NCBI RefSeq assembly: GCF_000717275.1
Contig: NZ_JNYV01000003.1
Location: 682,001-746,000, forward strand
Length of the DNA stretch: 64,000 nucleotides
From: Kitasatospora arboriphila
GTDB taxonomy: Bacteria > Actinomycetota > Actinomycetes > Mycobacteriales > Mycobacteriaceae
Direction of reading: 5' to 3'
Of this stretch, positions 53,901-61,014 are shown one piece after another; within the stretch, counting starts at the first letter, position 1, and every line of letters starts with the position of its first letter. The notes under the pieces were generated by a model. That model worked only from the letters and a program-made list of their open reading frames with translations, had not been told where the DNA came from and searched no databases. A program made the translations under genes and the position numbers.

Positions 53901-55524
53901 TGATCGTGCCTTTGGCGCGGTCCCAGACCACTCGCGGTCGCAGCTCGGCGAACTCGTCGGAGGGGTAACGGCCGGACAGCAGATCCAGGGTGGCGTCGTA
54001 AACCGGACGGGGGAGGGTGGCGTAAGGCGCACTGCGCCGGACGATTTGGTACCACTCGTCGACGTCGATGCTGCCCGTTGCGCACACCGCGACGGTCTGT
54101 TGCGCCAGGACGTCGAGCGGATTGGCCGGAACGACAAGCTCCTCGATGAGTCCGTCGGTCATCCGCTCGACCGCCACAGCGCACCGCAGCAGGTCGGCGC
54201 GGTGCTTGGGGAACAGCACACCCTGACTGATCTCGCCCACCTGGTGCCCGGCACGACCGATGCGTTGCAACCCGCTGGCCACCGACGGTGGGGCCTCCAC
54301 CTGGATGACCAGATCGACAGCACCCATGTCGATGCCGAGTTCAAGACTGCTCGTGGCCACCACACACCGCAGGCGGCCGGATTTGAGGTCGTCCTCGATC
54401 TGTCCGCGTACCTCTTTGCTCACCGATCCGTGATGGGCGCGCGCGAGCAGGGGCTCGGCACCTTTGCTGGCGCCACTGCCCATCACCTGAGCCGGCGCAC
54501 CGCCGGGCACCCGCGGATTGGATGCGGGCTCCGGTGCCTGCCCGAGCCGCGTGGCATGGACCTCGTTGAGGCGGGCCGTGAGCTGCTCGGCCAGGCGACG
54601 GGAGTTGGTGAAGACGATGGTCGACCGGTTCTTCTCGATGAGGTCGACGATCGAGCTCTCCACAAAGGGCCACAGCGATCCGGCCGCCGGAGCGGAGGCC
54701 TCATCGTCGATCTCTTCGTTGCCGGCGATCACCGGGATGTTGGTCATGTCCGCGACCGGGACGTCGACCGAGAGGTCGAACGTCTTGGACGCCGGCGGCT
54801 GCACGATTGTGTAGGGCCGGCTGCCGGAGAGGAACCCTGCGACACGTTCGGGTGGCCGGACGGTTGCCGACAACCCGATGCGCTGTGCCGGGTTCTCGAG
54901 CAAGGCGTCGAGACGTTCGAGCGACAACGCCAGATGTGTGCCCCGCTTGGTGCCGGCCACGGCGTGCACCTCGTCGACGATGACCGTCTGCACCGAGGTG
55001 AGCGTGTCGCGCGCCGCCGAGGTGAGCATCAAGAAGAGGGATTCGGGGGTGGTGATCAGGATGTCGGGCGGGGTGCGGAGCAATTGACGGCGCTGGGCGG
55101 CCGGGGTGTCGCCCGATCGCACGCCCACCGTGATCTGGGGGACCGGCAGGTTCAGCTCCTGCGCGGCCCGGGTGATCCCGATCAGGGGTGCGCGCAGGTT
55201 GCGCTCGACATCGACGGCAAGAGCCTTCAGCGGCGACACGTAGAGAACGCGCGTGCCGGCGGCCTTGGCGCCGTCGGGAACCGGGTCGGCGCCCAGTCGA
55301 TCGAGTGCCCACAAGAATGCCGACAGCGTCTTGCCCGACCCGGTGGGGGCGACGACCAGGGTGTTCTGGCCGTCCGCGATGGAGTTCCAGGCCCCGAGCT
55401 GTGCTGATGTGGGTGCCGGGAAGGCCGCGTCGAACCACGTACGGGTCGGCGCCGTGAAGCGGCCGAGCACCTGCTGTGCGCTGGGCACGCCGGATGTCGA
55501 GGTGGGGGACTTGCGGGCGGCCAT
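50935..55524 (-). CDS. lhr: Lhr-type superfamily 2 DEAD/DEAH helicase
   Basis: 1529 residues from the ATG at 55524; a GTG at 55539 is also in frame. Two RecA domains: Walker A APTGSGKT (about residue 50), DEVHAV (DEAH-type box), SATVR (motif III), then HHGSVSKEVR, TSSLELGIDMG and QRIGRAGHQ (motif VI). A winged-helix domain and the large C-terminal region typical of long Lhr follow. Lhr is a single-stranded-DNA-dependent ATPase and 3'-5' helicase that prefers RNA:DNA duplexes and is linked to DNA repair in mycobacteria (established for M. smegmatis Lhr). No nuclease partner (lhr-C3/Nei2) is adjacent. Confidence 0.95.
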   Translation of the reverse strand: MAARKSPTSTSGVPSAQQVLGRFTAPTRTWFDAAFPAPTSAQLGAWNSIADGQNTLVVAPTGSGKTLSAFLWALDRLGADPVPDGAKAAGTRVLYVSPLKALAVDVERNLRAPLIGITRAAQELNLPVPQITVGVRSGDTPAAQRRQLLRTPPDILITTPESLFLMLTSAARDTLTSVQTVIVDEVHAVAGTKRGTHLALSLERLDALLENPAQRIGLSATVRPPERVAGFLSGSRPYTIVQPPASKTFDLSVDVPVADMTNIPVIAGNEEIDDEASAPAAGSLWPFVESSIVDLIEKNRSTIVFTNSRRLAEQLTARLNEVHATRLGQAPEPASNPRVPGGAPAQVMGSGASKGAEPLLARAHHGSVSKEVRGQIEDDLKSGRLRCVVATSSLELGIDMGAVDLVIQVEAPPSVASGLQRIGRAGHQVGEISQGVLFPKHRADLLRCAVAVERMTDGLIEELVVPANPLDVLAQQTVAVCATGSIDVDEWYQIVRRSAPYATLPRPVYDATLDLLSGRYPSDEFAELRPRVVWDRAKGTITGRPGAQRLAVTSGGAIPDRGLFAVYMVGEKQTRVGELDEEMVYESRVGDVFALGATSWRIEEITHDRVLVTPAYGQAGRLPFWHGDSIGRPAELGAAIGKFVGELSSTDKMADHAERLGLNAFARDNLAQLISEQQAATGHLPTDRTLLVERFRDELGDWRVILHSPYGLRVHAPWASAVTARLQQDYGIDGAVSAADDGIIVRLPDTDDQPPGASLFSFEPDQIEQIVTEQLGGSAMFASRFRECAARALLLPRRNPGKRAPLWQQRQRSAQLLDVARKYPQFPIILEAFRECLQDVYDLPALVDMLTRIQNRRLRVIEVETETPSPMASSLLFGYVGAFMYADDAPLAERRAATLSLDTALLAQLLGRVDLRELLDQNVIADTEAKLQRLHPDRQARDTEGIADLLRWLGPLTADAVALRYSGDDSRELLTELLGAGRAIEVSRGGDIVWFAAAEDASRLRDGLGIPPPQGLPMAFLDPVDDPLGDLVGRFARTHGPFVAADVAEALGLGIAVVRDTLVRLAGQRRVVEGDFRPEPAGTLRSGEQWCNTEVLSGLRRASLAASRAEIAPVSHQTYARFVTGWQHVTDRTRLRGIDGVSAVIDQLAGVPIPASAWESLILPARVSDYRPDMLDELTAGGEVLWAGHGRLSGSDGWISLHPADLAEDSLPAPTEIDMGDLHERLLDQLAPGGAFFFRQLSDSLSVDGVAPLGSDLEMALWDLAWAGRISNDTFSPVRALLGPGRKPGAVRGIPAHRGRRRFARTPRTAPMSMTGRWFVLPPPLGDPTLAIAAQCSTLLDRYGVVTKGAVMTEGVEGGFSRVYKALTGFEDSGKVRRGYYIDGLGGAQFAATTTVDRLRDEVETIGQSAIALAATDPANPYGSALGWPPQKEGHRPGRKPGALVVLVDGDLVLFVERGGKTVLTFSEDADTLAAATSALARVVIRGQVDRLYVEKVNGEPVLTGDLAEHLQESGFSATPRGLRLRRTG

Positions 55525-55645
55525 TGCTCCATGATCCACGACGGGTCTGACAGAGCGGCAGAACAGGTGACCGGGATCGTCGGCACCAGATCATTCGGCA
55601 GGTCGGTGTTGACCGGGCAAAACGCCGCGGAATAGAGTCAGCGCA

Positions 55646-55784
55646 CGTCGTGCGAACGGGAAATCCGGTGCAAATCCGGAGCGGTCGCGCCACTGTGAGC
55701 TGATCTCAACCCACCGGGTGGAGCCGCAAGTCAGGGGACCGGGGCACGACACCCACCAGGTCGACGCGGGGCGCGCATCCCGCG
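55646..55784 (+). ncRNA. Cobalamin (B12) riboswitch
   Basis: The AdoCbl-type consensus is readable: an outer stem gtcgtgc (55647-55653) with gcacgac (55744-55750), then a central ccggtgcaaatccgg, gcggtcgcgccactgtga (P5 and the L5 region) and the aagtcagg segment (55728-55735). A hairpin cgcggg / cccgcg (55765-55784, loop gcgcgcat) abuts the ribosome site agaggag. Its loop can pair with cgcgc at 55686-55690, a plausible L5-L13 kissing contact that would hide the ribosome site when B12 binds. It controls cbtB/cbtA. Translational control is inferred. Confidence 0.92.
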
Positions 55785-55797
55785 AGAGGAGATATCA

Positions 55798-56034
55798 ATG
55801 TCGAGTTCTTCGGTCTCGCAACCGGTTTCGAGTGCCCCCACGTTGGCCGTCGCGGTCCCGGATGTGTCGGTCGTGAACGCCGCACTCTGGCTGACCGCCA
55901 CCACCATGGTCGCGTCCCTCGCCTACTACTTCCTCGGCTTCGACCAGGGCGCGGTGTCGGTGTTCGGCAGCGACACCCATGTCCACGAGTACATCCACGA
56001 CGCCCGGCACTTCCTCGGCTTCCCCTGCCACTGA
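55798..56034 (+). CDS. cbtB: Cobalt transporter subunit CbtB
   Basis: 78 residues, ATG with an agaggag ribosome site. A single membrane helix (about 27-50) is followed by the diagnostic C-terminal His-rich tail HVHEYIHDARHFLGFPCH, a likely metal-binding site. CbtB and CbtA form a B12-controlled cobalt uptake system. The leader is a cobalamin riboswitch, so transport should be shut off when B12 is plentiful. cbtA starts 13 bp later. Confidence 0.93.
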   Translation: MSSSSVSQPVSSAPTLAVAVPDVSVVNAALWLTATTMVASLAYYFLGFDQGAVSVFGSDTHVHEYIHDARHFLGFPCH

Positions 56035-56046
56035 GCAGGCGAGTAG

Positions 56047-56877
56047 GTGGAAAAGAAGTTCATCGGCGCCGGACTGCTCTCAGGTCTGGTCGCCGGAATC
56101 GTCGCGTTCGTCTTCGCCCGGATCTACATCGAGCCCCTTGTCGACCGTGCCGTCGGGTATGAGGAAGGCCGGTCCCACGCCGAACTCGAACTGACCGGCG
56201 GATCTCACGCGCACGACCACGAGTTGTTCTCCCGGACGGTGCAGCAGAACTTCGGCGCCGGTGTGGGGTCGGTGGTGTTCGGCCTGATCATCGGGGCGTT
56301 CTTCGCCGTTGCCTTCACGGTTGTGTGGGCCTACGTCGGCCGGCGGTATCCGAGAACCGACCCGCGGACGGTGGCAGCTCTGCTCGCAGTCTGCGGATTC
56401 GTCGCGGTGTATCTCATTCCCTTCAGCGCGTATCCCGCGAATCCGCCCGCTGTGGGTGGTGACGACACGATCGGGTCTCGCAGTGGCGCGTACCTGACGA
56501 TCCTGCTGCTGTCGGTGGGCTTCATGATCGCTGCAGCGGTTTTGGCGTTCTGGCTGGCGCCGAAGATCGGTGGCCTGTATGCGGCAGTGGTGGCGGGCGT
56601 CGCGTATCTGGCCGCGATCGCGGTCACCGTGGTTCTGTTGCCGAGTTTCGACGAGGTGCCGGGCCCGCTGATGGACGGCCAGTCGATGGTGTTCCCTGGG
56701 TTTCCGGCCGATTTGCTCGGCGACTTCCGGTACTACTCGGTGATCAATCAGGTGATCTTGTGGGCAGTCCTCGGCCTCGGATTCGCGCTGGCGCTCAACT
56801 GGATCGGCAGACAGACGGCGCGTGCGGCCGGTGCAGGTGCTCGCAACGGGGCGAAAGGCGGATCCCGCCCGACATGA
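56047..56877 (+). CDS. cbtA: Cobalt transporter subunit CbtA
   Basis: 276 residues, GTG start. Five to six membrane helices include the first (about 5-25, GAGLLSGLVAGIVAFVFARI). An extracytoplasmic loop HAHDHELFSRTVQQNFG carries His residues near the membrane. This is the CbtA pattern, which always pairs with CbtB. The C-terminal tail is Gly/Ala/Arg-rich. Its stop overlaps the following phosphatase-like gene (ATGA). Confidence 0.9.
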   Translation: MEKKFIGAGLLSGLVAGIVAFVFARIYIEPLVDRAVGYEEGRSHAELELTGGSHAHDHELFSRTVQQNFGAGVGSVVFGLIIGAFFAVAFTVVWAYVGRRYPRTDPRTVAALLAVCGFVAVYLIPFSAYPANPPAVGGDDTIGSRSGAYLTILLLSVGFMIAAAVLAFWLAPKIGGLYAAVVAGVAYLAAIAVTVVLLPSFDEVPGPLMDGQSMVFPGFPADLLGDFRYYSVINQVILWAVLGLGFALALNWIGRQTARAAGAGARNGAKGGSRPT

Positions 56878-57446
56878 CGGGCCAACCCCCACTGGATCTC
56901 ACAGTGGTCGTGGCGTCGCGAACGGGTCCGAATGCAACGTTGGCCTTCGGGTCGCATGACGAGCCGCTGGACACGCGCGGGCAAGCCGATGCGACGGGTC
57001 TGCGCCTGCACTCGGGCGCGAAAGTCTTTGTTGCTCCGGACGTTTCTGCGCGCGACACGGCCAGGTTGATGGGCGCGCGGTACGCAGACGTGGAACCGGC
57101 ACTGCGGGCCATGGACCTGGGTCGATGGGCCGGCCTGCGGCCCGATCAGGTAGATCCCGTCGAACTCGGTCAGTGGTTCACCGACCCGGCAGCCGCTCCG
57201 CATGGCGGCGAGAGTGTCGTCGATTTTGTTGGGCGCCTTGCTGAGTGGCTGCAGAACCGAGGCGGCGACGATGTCGCAGTGGTCGTCGCCGGGGGTACCG
57301 CGCAGGGCATTGTCGCGGCCGCGATCGGAGCGGACTTCTTCAGCATCGAGGTCCGGCCTGCAGATGTGATCCGCTTACGTCGTCGCGGTGGCCGCTGGCG
57401 TCTGCGGCCGGGCGTTCGGGAATCGGTGAACCGCCTCGAAAAGTGA
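56874..57446 (+). CDS. Histidine-phosphatase-fold protein lacking both catalytic histidines
   Basis: 190 residues, coupled to cbtA by an ATGA overlap. Alignment to the histidine phosphatase (phosphoglycerate mutase/CobC) family is clear: DEPLDTRGQADATGLRL, ALRAMDLGRWAGL and PHGGESVVDFVGRLAEWL. The phosphorylated RHG motif reads SRTG (Thr in place of His), and the second His motif (usual VSHGG) reads VAGGTAQG. One arginine of the phosphate pocket also reads Ser. It should therefore be catalytically dead. B12 context suggests descent from an alpha-ribazole phosphatase (CobC), now perhaps a binding or regulatory partner of CbtAB. Confidence 0.8.
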   Translation: MTGQPPLDLTVVVASRTGPNATLAFGSHDEPLDTRGQADATGLRLHSGAKVFVAPDVSARDTARLMGARYADVEPALRAMDLGRWAGLRPDQVDPVELGQWFTDPAAAPHGGESVVDFVGRLAEWLQNRGGDDVAVVVAGGTAQGIVAAAIGADFFSIEVRPADVIRLRRRGGRWRLRPGVRESVNRLEK

Positions 57447-57496
57447 TCTCGGATTCTAGTGTTGGTGAAGAACGTCGACATCCGAGGGGAATCTGC

Positions 57497-58735
57497 ATGT
57501 ACGAGTGGTCCGAAGAAGATCTGATGGTGCGCGATGCCGTGCGGGGCTTCATCGACAAGGAGATCCGTCCGCACATCGATGAGCTCGAGACGGGCGTCCT
57601 TCCGCCCTACGACATCATCCGGAACCTGCTCAAGACCTTCGGCGTGGATGCGATGGCCTCCGATGCCCTGGAGAAGGAGTTCGCCAGGGATGAAGCGGTG
57701 GCCCGCGGGGAAGCCGAGCCCAAGACCGGTTCGGGCGGCGGCGCGGGGATGACCTCGATGGGCGCCATCCTCAACATCGAACTGTCCGGTGTGAGCCTGG
57801 GCATCGTCGCCTCGATGGGTGTGAGTCTCGGACTCACCCCGTCGACGATCCGATCCAAGGGCACGCTCGCCCAGAAGAAGCGGTGGCTGCCCGATCTGGT
57901 CACCATGAACAAGGTGGGCGCCTGGGCGATCACCGAGCCGGATTCGGGATCGGATGCACTGGGTGGCATGAAGACCACCGTCCGGCGAGACGGCGACAAC
58001 TACATCCTCAACGGACAGAAGACATTCATCACCAACGGTCCGTTCGCGGACACCGCAGTGGTTTTCGCCAAGCTCGACGAGGGCGACTCGTCGGTCGATC
58101 GGCGCCAGCGCAAGGTCTTGACCTTTGTCCTCGACAAGGGCATGGAGGGCTTCACTCAGGGCAAGCCGTTCAAGAAGATGGGCATCATGTCGTCGCCGAC
58201 GGGTGAACTGTTCTTCGACAACGTGAAGCTCGACAAGGACCGGCTCCTCGGCGAGACGGAGGAGGTCGGTGCCAAAGGCGGCGGTGAGGGCGCCAAGGCC
58301 GGATTCGTCCTCGAGCGGGTCGGTATCGCCTCGCTGTCGCTCGGCATCATCAACGAGTGTCAGCGACTCTGCGTCGAATACGCCAAACAGCGCACCCTGT
58401 GGGGCAAACCCATCGCCGATCTGCAGCTCATCCAGCTCAAGCTGGCCGAGATGGAGGTCGCCCGGATCAATGTGCAGAACATGGTCTTTCATGCCCTCGA
58501 ACGGTCGCAGGCAGGCAAGCCGGTGGACCTCGCCGAGGCGTCGGCGATGAAGCTCTACTCGTCACGCACGGCGACCGAGGTCGCGATGGAGGCCGTCCAG
58601 TTGTTCGGTGGCAACGGCTACATGGCCGAGTACCGGGTCGAACAACTGGCCCGTGACGCGAAGTCGCTGATGATCTACGCAGGCAGCAACGAAGTTCAGA
58701 TCACCCACGTCGCCAAGGGTGTACTGGCGCGATAG
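57497..58735 (+). CDS. Acyl-CoA dehydrogenase
   Basis: 412 residues from the ATG at 57497 (MYEWSEEDLM), with a gagggga ribosome site. Signatures are WAITEPDSGSD (144-153) and FGGNGYMAEY. The C-terminal IYAGSNEVQITHV lacks the Glu that serves as base in MCAD/SCAD. VLERVGIAS (E273) instead matches the base position of isovaleryl-/long-chain-type enzymes. It introduces a trans-2 double bond into an acyl-CoA; branched substrates are plausible. A Gly-rich insert (about 78-84) is unusual. A terminator follows. Confidence 0.9.
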   Translation: MYEWSEEDLMVRDAVRGFIDKEIRPHIDELETGVLPPYDIIRNLLKTFGVDAMASDALEKEFARDEAVARGEAEPKTGSGGGAGMTSMGAILNIELSGVSLGIVASMGVSLGLTPSTIRSKGTLAQKKRWLPDLVTMNKVGAWAITEPDSGSDALGGMKTTVRRDGDNYILNGQKTFITNGPFADTAVVFAKLDEGDSSVDRRQRKVLTFVLDKGMEGFTQGKPFKKMGIMSSPTGELFFDNVKLDKDRLLGETEEVGAKGGGEGAKAGFVLERVGIASLSLGIINECQRLCVEYAKQRTLWGKPIADLQLIQLKLAEMEVARINVQNMVFHALERSQAGKPVDLAEASAMKLYSSRTATEVAMEAVQLFGGNGYMAEYRVEQLARDAKSLMIYAGSNEVQITHVAKGVLAR

Positions 58736-58742
58736 GAACCTC

Positions 58743-58811
58743 TGCGGCGTAAGCCCACCTTCTGCCCCGAACGCATCACGCGGACGCTGGAGGTGGGCTT
58801 TTGTCGCCGCA
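58743..58811 (+). terminator. Two-tier stem-loop terminator after acyl-CoA dehydrogenase
   Basis: An inner perfect 10-bp stem aagcccacct (58751-58760) / aggtgggctt (58791-58800) is nested in an outer 7-bp stem tgcggcg (58743-58749) / cgccgca (58805-58811). A tttt run lies at the top of the inner right arm. It starts 8 bases after the stop codon. Confidence 0.8.
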
Positions 58812-58823
58812 GGGCAAACTTAC

Positions 58824-58841
58824 AAACAGACTGGACTGTTT
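58824..58841. promoter_or_regulatory. Candidate operator of the TetR-BVMO operon
   Basis: aaacag-N6-ctgttt is a perfect 6-bp inverted repeat, 26 bases before the tetR start, in an AT-rich stretch with -10-like words (ttaatt, taacct) just downstream. The likely function is autoregulation by the TetR protein at 58868. Confidence 0.55.
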
Positions 58842-58867
58842 CTTAATTCTTCGCTAACCTCAGCACT

Positions 58868-59476
58868 GTGGCGACCAACACACGCGTGACAGATGCGCCC
58901 GGACAGGCTCCGGCGCAGAGTCGAACCCAGGCCGAGCGCACTGCGCAGATGCGGGCGCGACTGCTCGACGCAGCCATCTCGTGCCTGATCGACAACGGTT
59001 ATTCCGGGACCAGCACCCAGGAGATCTCTCGTCGCGCGGGGGTGTCGCGCGGCGCCCAGTTGCACCATTTCCCGACCAAGGAATCGTTGGTCGTCGCGGC
59101 GGTCGAGCACCTGGTGGAACAGCGGCTGGATGAATTGCTCGGAGCTCATGCGAGTGGCGAGGTTCCCGGGGTCGAGGTATTCCTCGACGCCTTCTCGGGT
59201 CCGCTTTTCTACGCCGCCCTCGAGTTGTGGATCGCGGCCCGGACCGATCCTGCGCTGCATGCAGCTGTGCTGCCGCTCGAGGCGCGGGTCAACGAGGCCA
59301 TCCACACCGGTGGAGCCGCAATCTTCGGTGACCGGATGTCGCCTGAGGCCATCGAGATCAGTGTCGAACTTGCCCGTGGACTGGCGGTCTCGGCACTGTT
59401 CCGCAACGAGAAGTCCGACCGCGAGCTCCGCAAGCGGTTGATATCGATATGGGAGGCAATGGTGACCACCACATGA
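58868..59476 (+). CDS. TetR-family transcriptional regulator
   Basis: 202 residues, GTG start, after a 25-residue flexible lead. The helix-turn-helix (about 30-72: RLLDAAISCLIDNGYSG ... GVSRGAQLHHFPTKESL) has the TetR pattern. The C-terminal domain is helical and less conserved. It heads a four-gene operon and overlaps the BVMO gene by 4 bp (ATGA). Local repression through the palindrome at 58824-58841 is likely, relieved by the ketone or sterol substrate (inference). Confidence 0.92.
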   Translation: MATNTRVTDAPGQAPAQSRTQAERTAQMRARLLDAAISCLIDNGYSGTSTQEISRRAGVSRGAQLHHFPTKESLVVAAVEHLVEQRLDELLGAHASGEVPGVEVFLDAFSGPLFYAALELWIAARTDPALHAAVLPLEARVNEAIHTGGAAIFGDRMSPEAIEISVELARGLAVSALFRNEKSDRELRKRLISIWEAMVTTT

Positions 59477-61014
59477 CCGCGCTGAGTTCAGATCCGATCG
59501 AACAGCAAGATCTTCCGGCGTCCGTGCACACGTTGATCGTCGGCACCGGCTTCGCCGGCCTGGCTGCCGCACACAAGATTCTCGCCGACACCCCCTCGGC
59601 CGACGTCCTGATCATCGAGCGCGCAAGCGATGTCGGCGGGACGTGGCGAGACAACACGTACCCGGGCGCCGCATGCGACGTGCCGAGCAATCTGTATTCG
59701 TTCTCGTTCGCCCAGAGCCCGGAGTGGACGCACAACTACGCTCGCCAACCGGAGATCTTCGCGTACCTGCGATCGGTCGCGGACCAGCGCGGCCTGCGCG
59801 ATCGCACCGTCTTCGAGTGTGAACTGCTCGGCGCGCGGTGGGACGCAGACAAGGCGCGCTGGTCGGTATCGACCTCGCGTGGACAGATCGAGGCGCAGGT
59901 CCTGATCGCCGCCACCGGTACGCTGTCCAACCCCAGCTTTCCCGACGTCCCCGGCATCGGCGAGTTCACCGGGACGATGTTCCACAGCGCCACCTGGAAC
60001 CACGACTTCGATCCGGCGGGTAAGCGCATCGCCGTTGTCGGGACCGGGGCCTCGGCAATTCAGTTCGTGCCTGAATTGGCCGGGCCTGCAGCGCATGTGA
60101 CGGTTTTTCAGCGGACGCCCGCCTGGATCATCCCGCGGCTCGACCGACAGATCGGCAAGCTCGAACGCACGCTGTATCGCCTGGCGCCGTTCACCCAGCG
60201 ATTCGCACGCAACAGTCTGTACTTCTACCGCGAGGCCTACGTCGTCGCCCTGGCGAAGTTCACGTTCCTGTTGCCGCTGTTCAAGCTCTTGGCCATGAGT
60301 CAATTGCGCAAGCAGGTCAAGGATCCGGTGCTGCGTAAGAAGCTGACGCCGAAGTTCACCATCGGTTGCAAGCGAATGTTGCTCAGCAACTCATGGTTGT
60401 CCACGCTTGCGCGCGAAGACGTCACCCTCGTGGACACCGGCATGGCGGCGGTGACCGCCAACGGCGTTGTCGACGGTTCCGGCCGCGAACACGAGGTCGA
60501 CGCCATCGTGTTCGGCACCGGGTTCACCGCCACCGAGCCGCCGGTGGCCAGCGTGCTCTACGGCGAAGATGGGCGCACCCTTGCCGACACCTGGAACGGC
60601 AGCCCGAATGCGTATCGCGGCACCACCGTTCACGGGTTCCCGAACCTGTTCCTCATGTATGGGCCGAACACCAACCTCGGTCACAGTTCCATCGTCTTCA
60701 TGCTGGAGTCGCAGGCCGCGTACATCAGCTCGGCGATCACCCAGATGCGCTCTCGCAACATCGCTTCGGTGAACGTCAACAAGCGCAAGCAGGCTGAATA
60801 CAACCAGGGAATCGACGAGCAACTCGAGGGCACGGTGTGGAACTCGGGCGGCTGTTCGAGCTGGTATTTCGACAAGAACGGTCGGAACTCGGTGATGTGG
60901 CCGACGTTCACGTGGGAGTTCCGACAAGCGTTGCGCTCGGCTGATCTGAGTGACTACGACCTCGGCCGCGGCACGGTGCCCGCGCCTCTACCACGCGAAA
61001 GTGAGCCGGCATGA
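59473..61014 (+). CDS. Flavin monooxygenase of the Baeyer-Villiger type
   Basis: 513 residues from the ATG at 59473, overlapping the tetR stop. Two dinucleotide folds: VGTGFAGLAAAHKI (FAD, about 23-36) and VVGTGASAIQFVP (NADPH, about 188-200). Between them is FTGTMFHSATW (165-175), the FxGxxxHxxxW fingerprint of Baeyer-Villiger monooxygenases. It would convert a ketone to an ester or lactone using NADPH and O2; substrate unknown. The stop overlaps the next gene (ATGA). An EthA/MymA-like subgroup is likely. Confidence 0.92.
   Translation: MTALSSDPIEQQDLPASVHTLIVGTGFAGLAAAHKILADTPSADVLIIERASDVGGTWRDNTYPGAACDVPSNLYSFSFAQSPEWTHNYARQPEIFAYLRSVADQRGLRDRTVFECELLGARWDADKARWSVSTSRGQIEAQVLIAATGTLSNPSFPDVPGIGEFTGTMFHSATWNHDFDPAGKRIAVVGTGASAIQFVPELAGPAAHVTVFQRTPAWIIPRLDRQIGKLERTLYRLAPFTQRFARNSLYFYREAYVVALAKFTFLLPLFKLLAMSQLRKQVKDPVLRKKLTPKFTIGCKRMLLSNSWLSTLAREDVTLVDTGMAAVTANGVVDGSGREHEVDAIVFGTGFTATEPPVASVLYGEDGRTLADTWNGSPNAYRGTTVHGFPNLFLMYGPNTNLGHSSIVFMLESQAAYISSAITQMRSRNIASVNVNKRKQAEYNQGIDEQLEGTVWNSGGCSSWYFDKNGRNSVMWPTFTWEFRQALRSADLSDYDLGRGTVPAPLPRESEPA

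Noticed and set aside
53380..55407. Very long open frame (675 codons) on the plus strand
   Set aside because: It is antisense to the Lhr helicase, whose motifs are unmistakable. The frame is open only because of high GC codon bias, and it is His/Arg/Gly-rich without any family resemblance.
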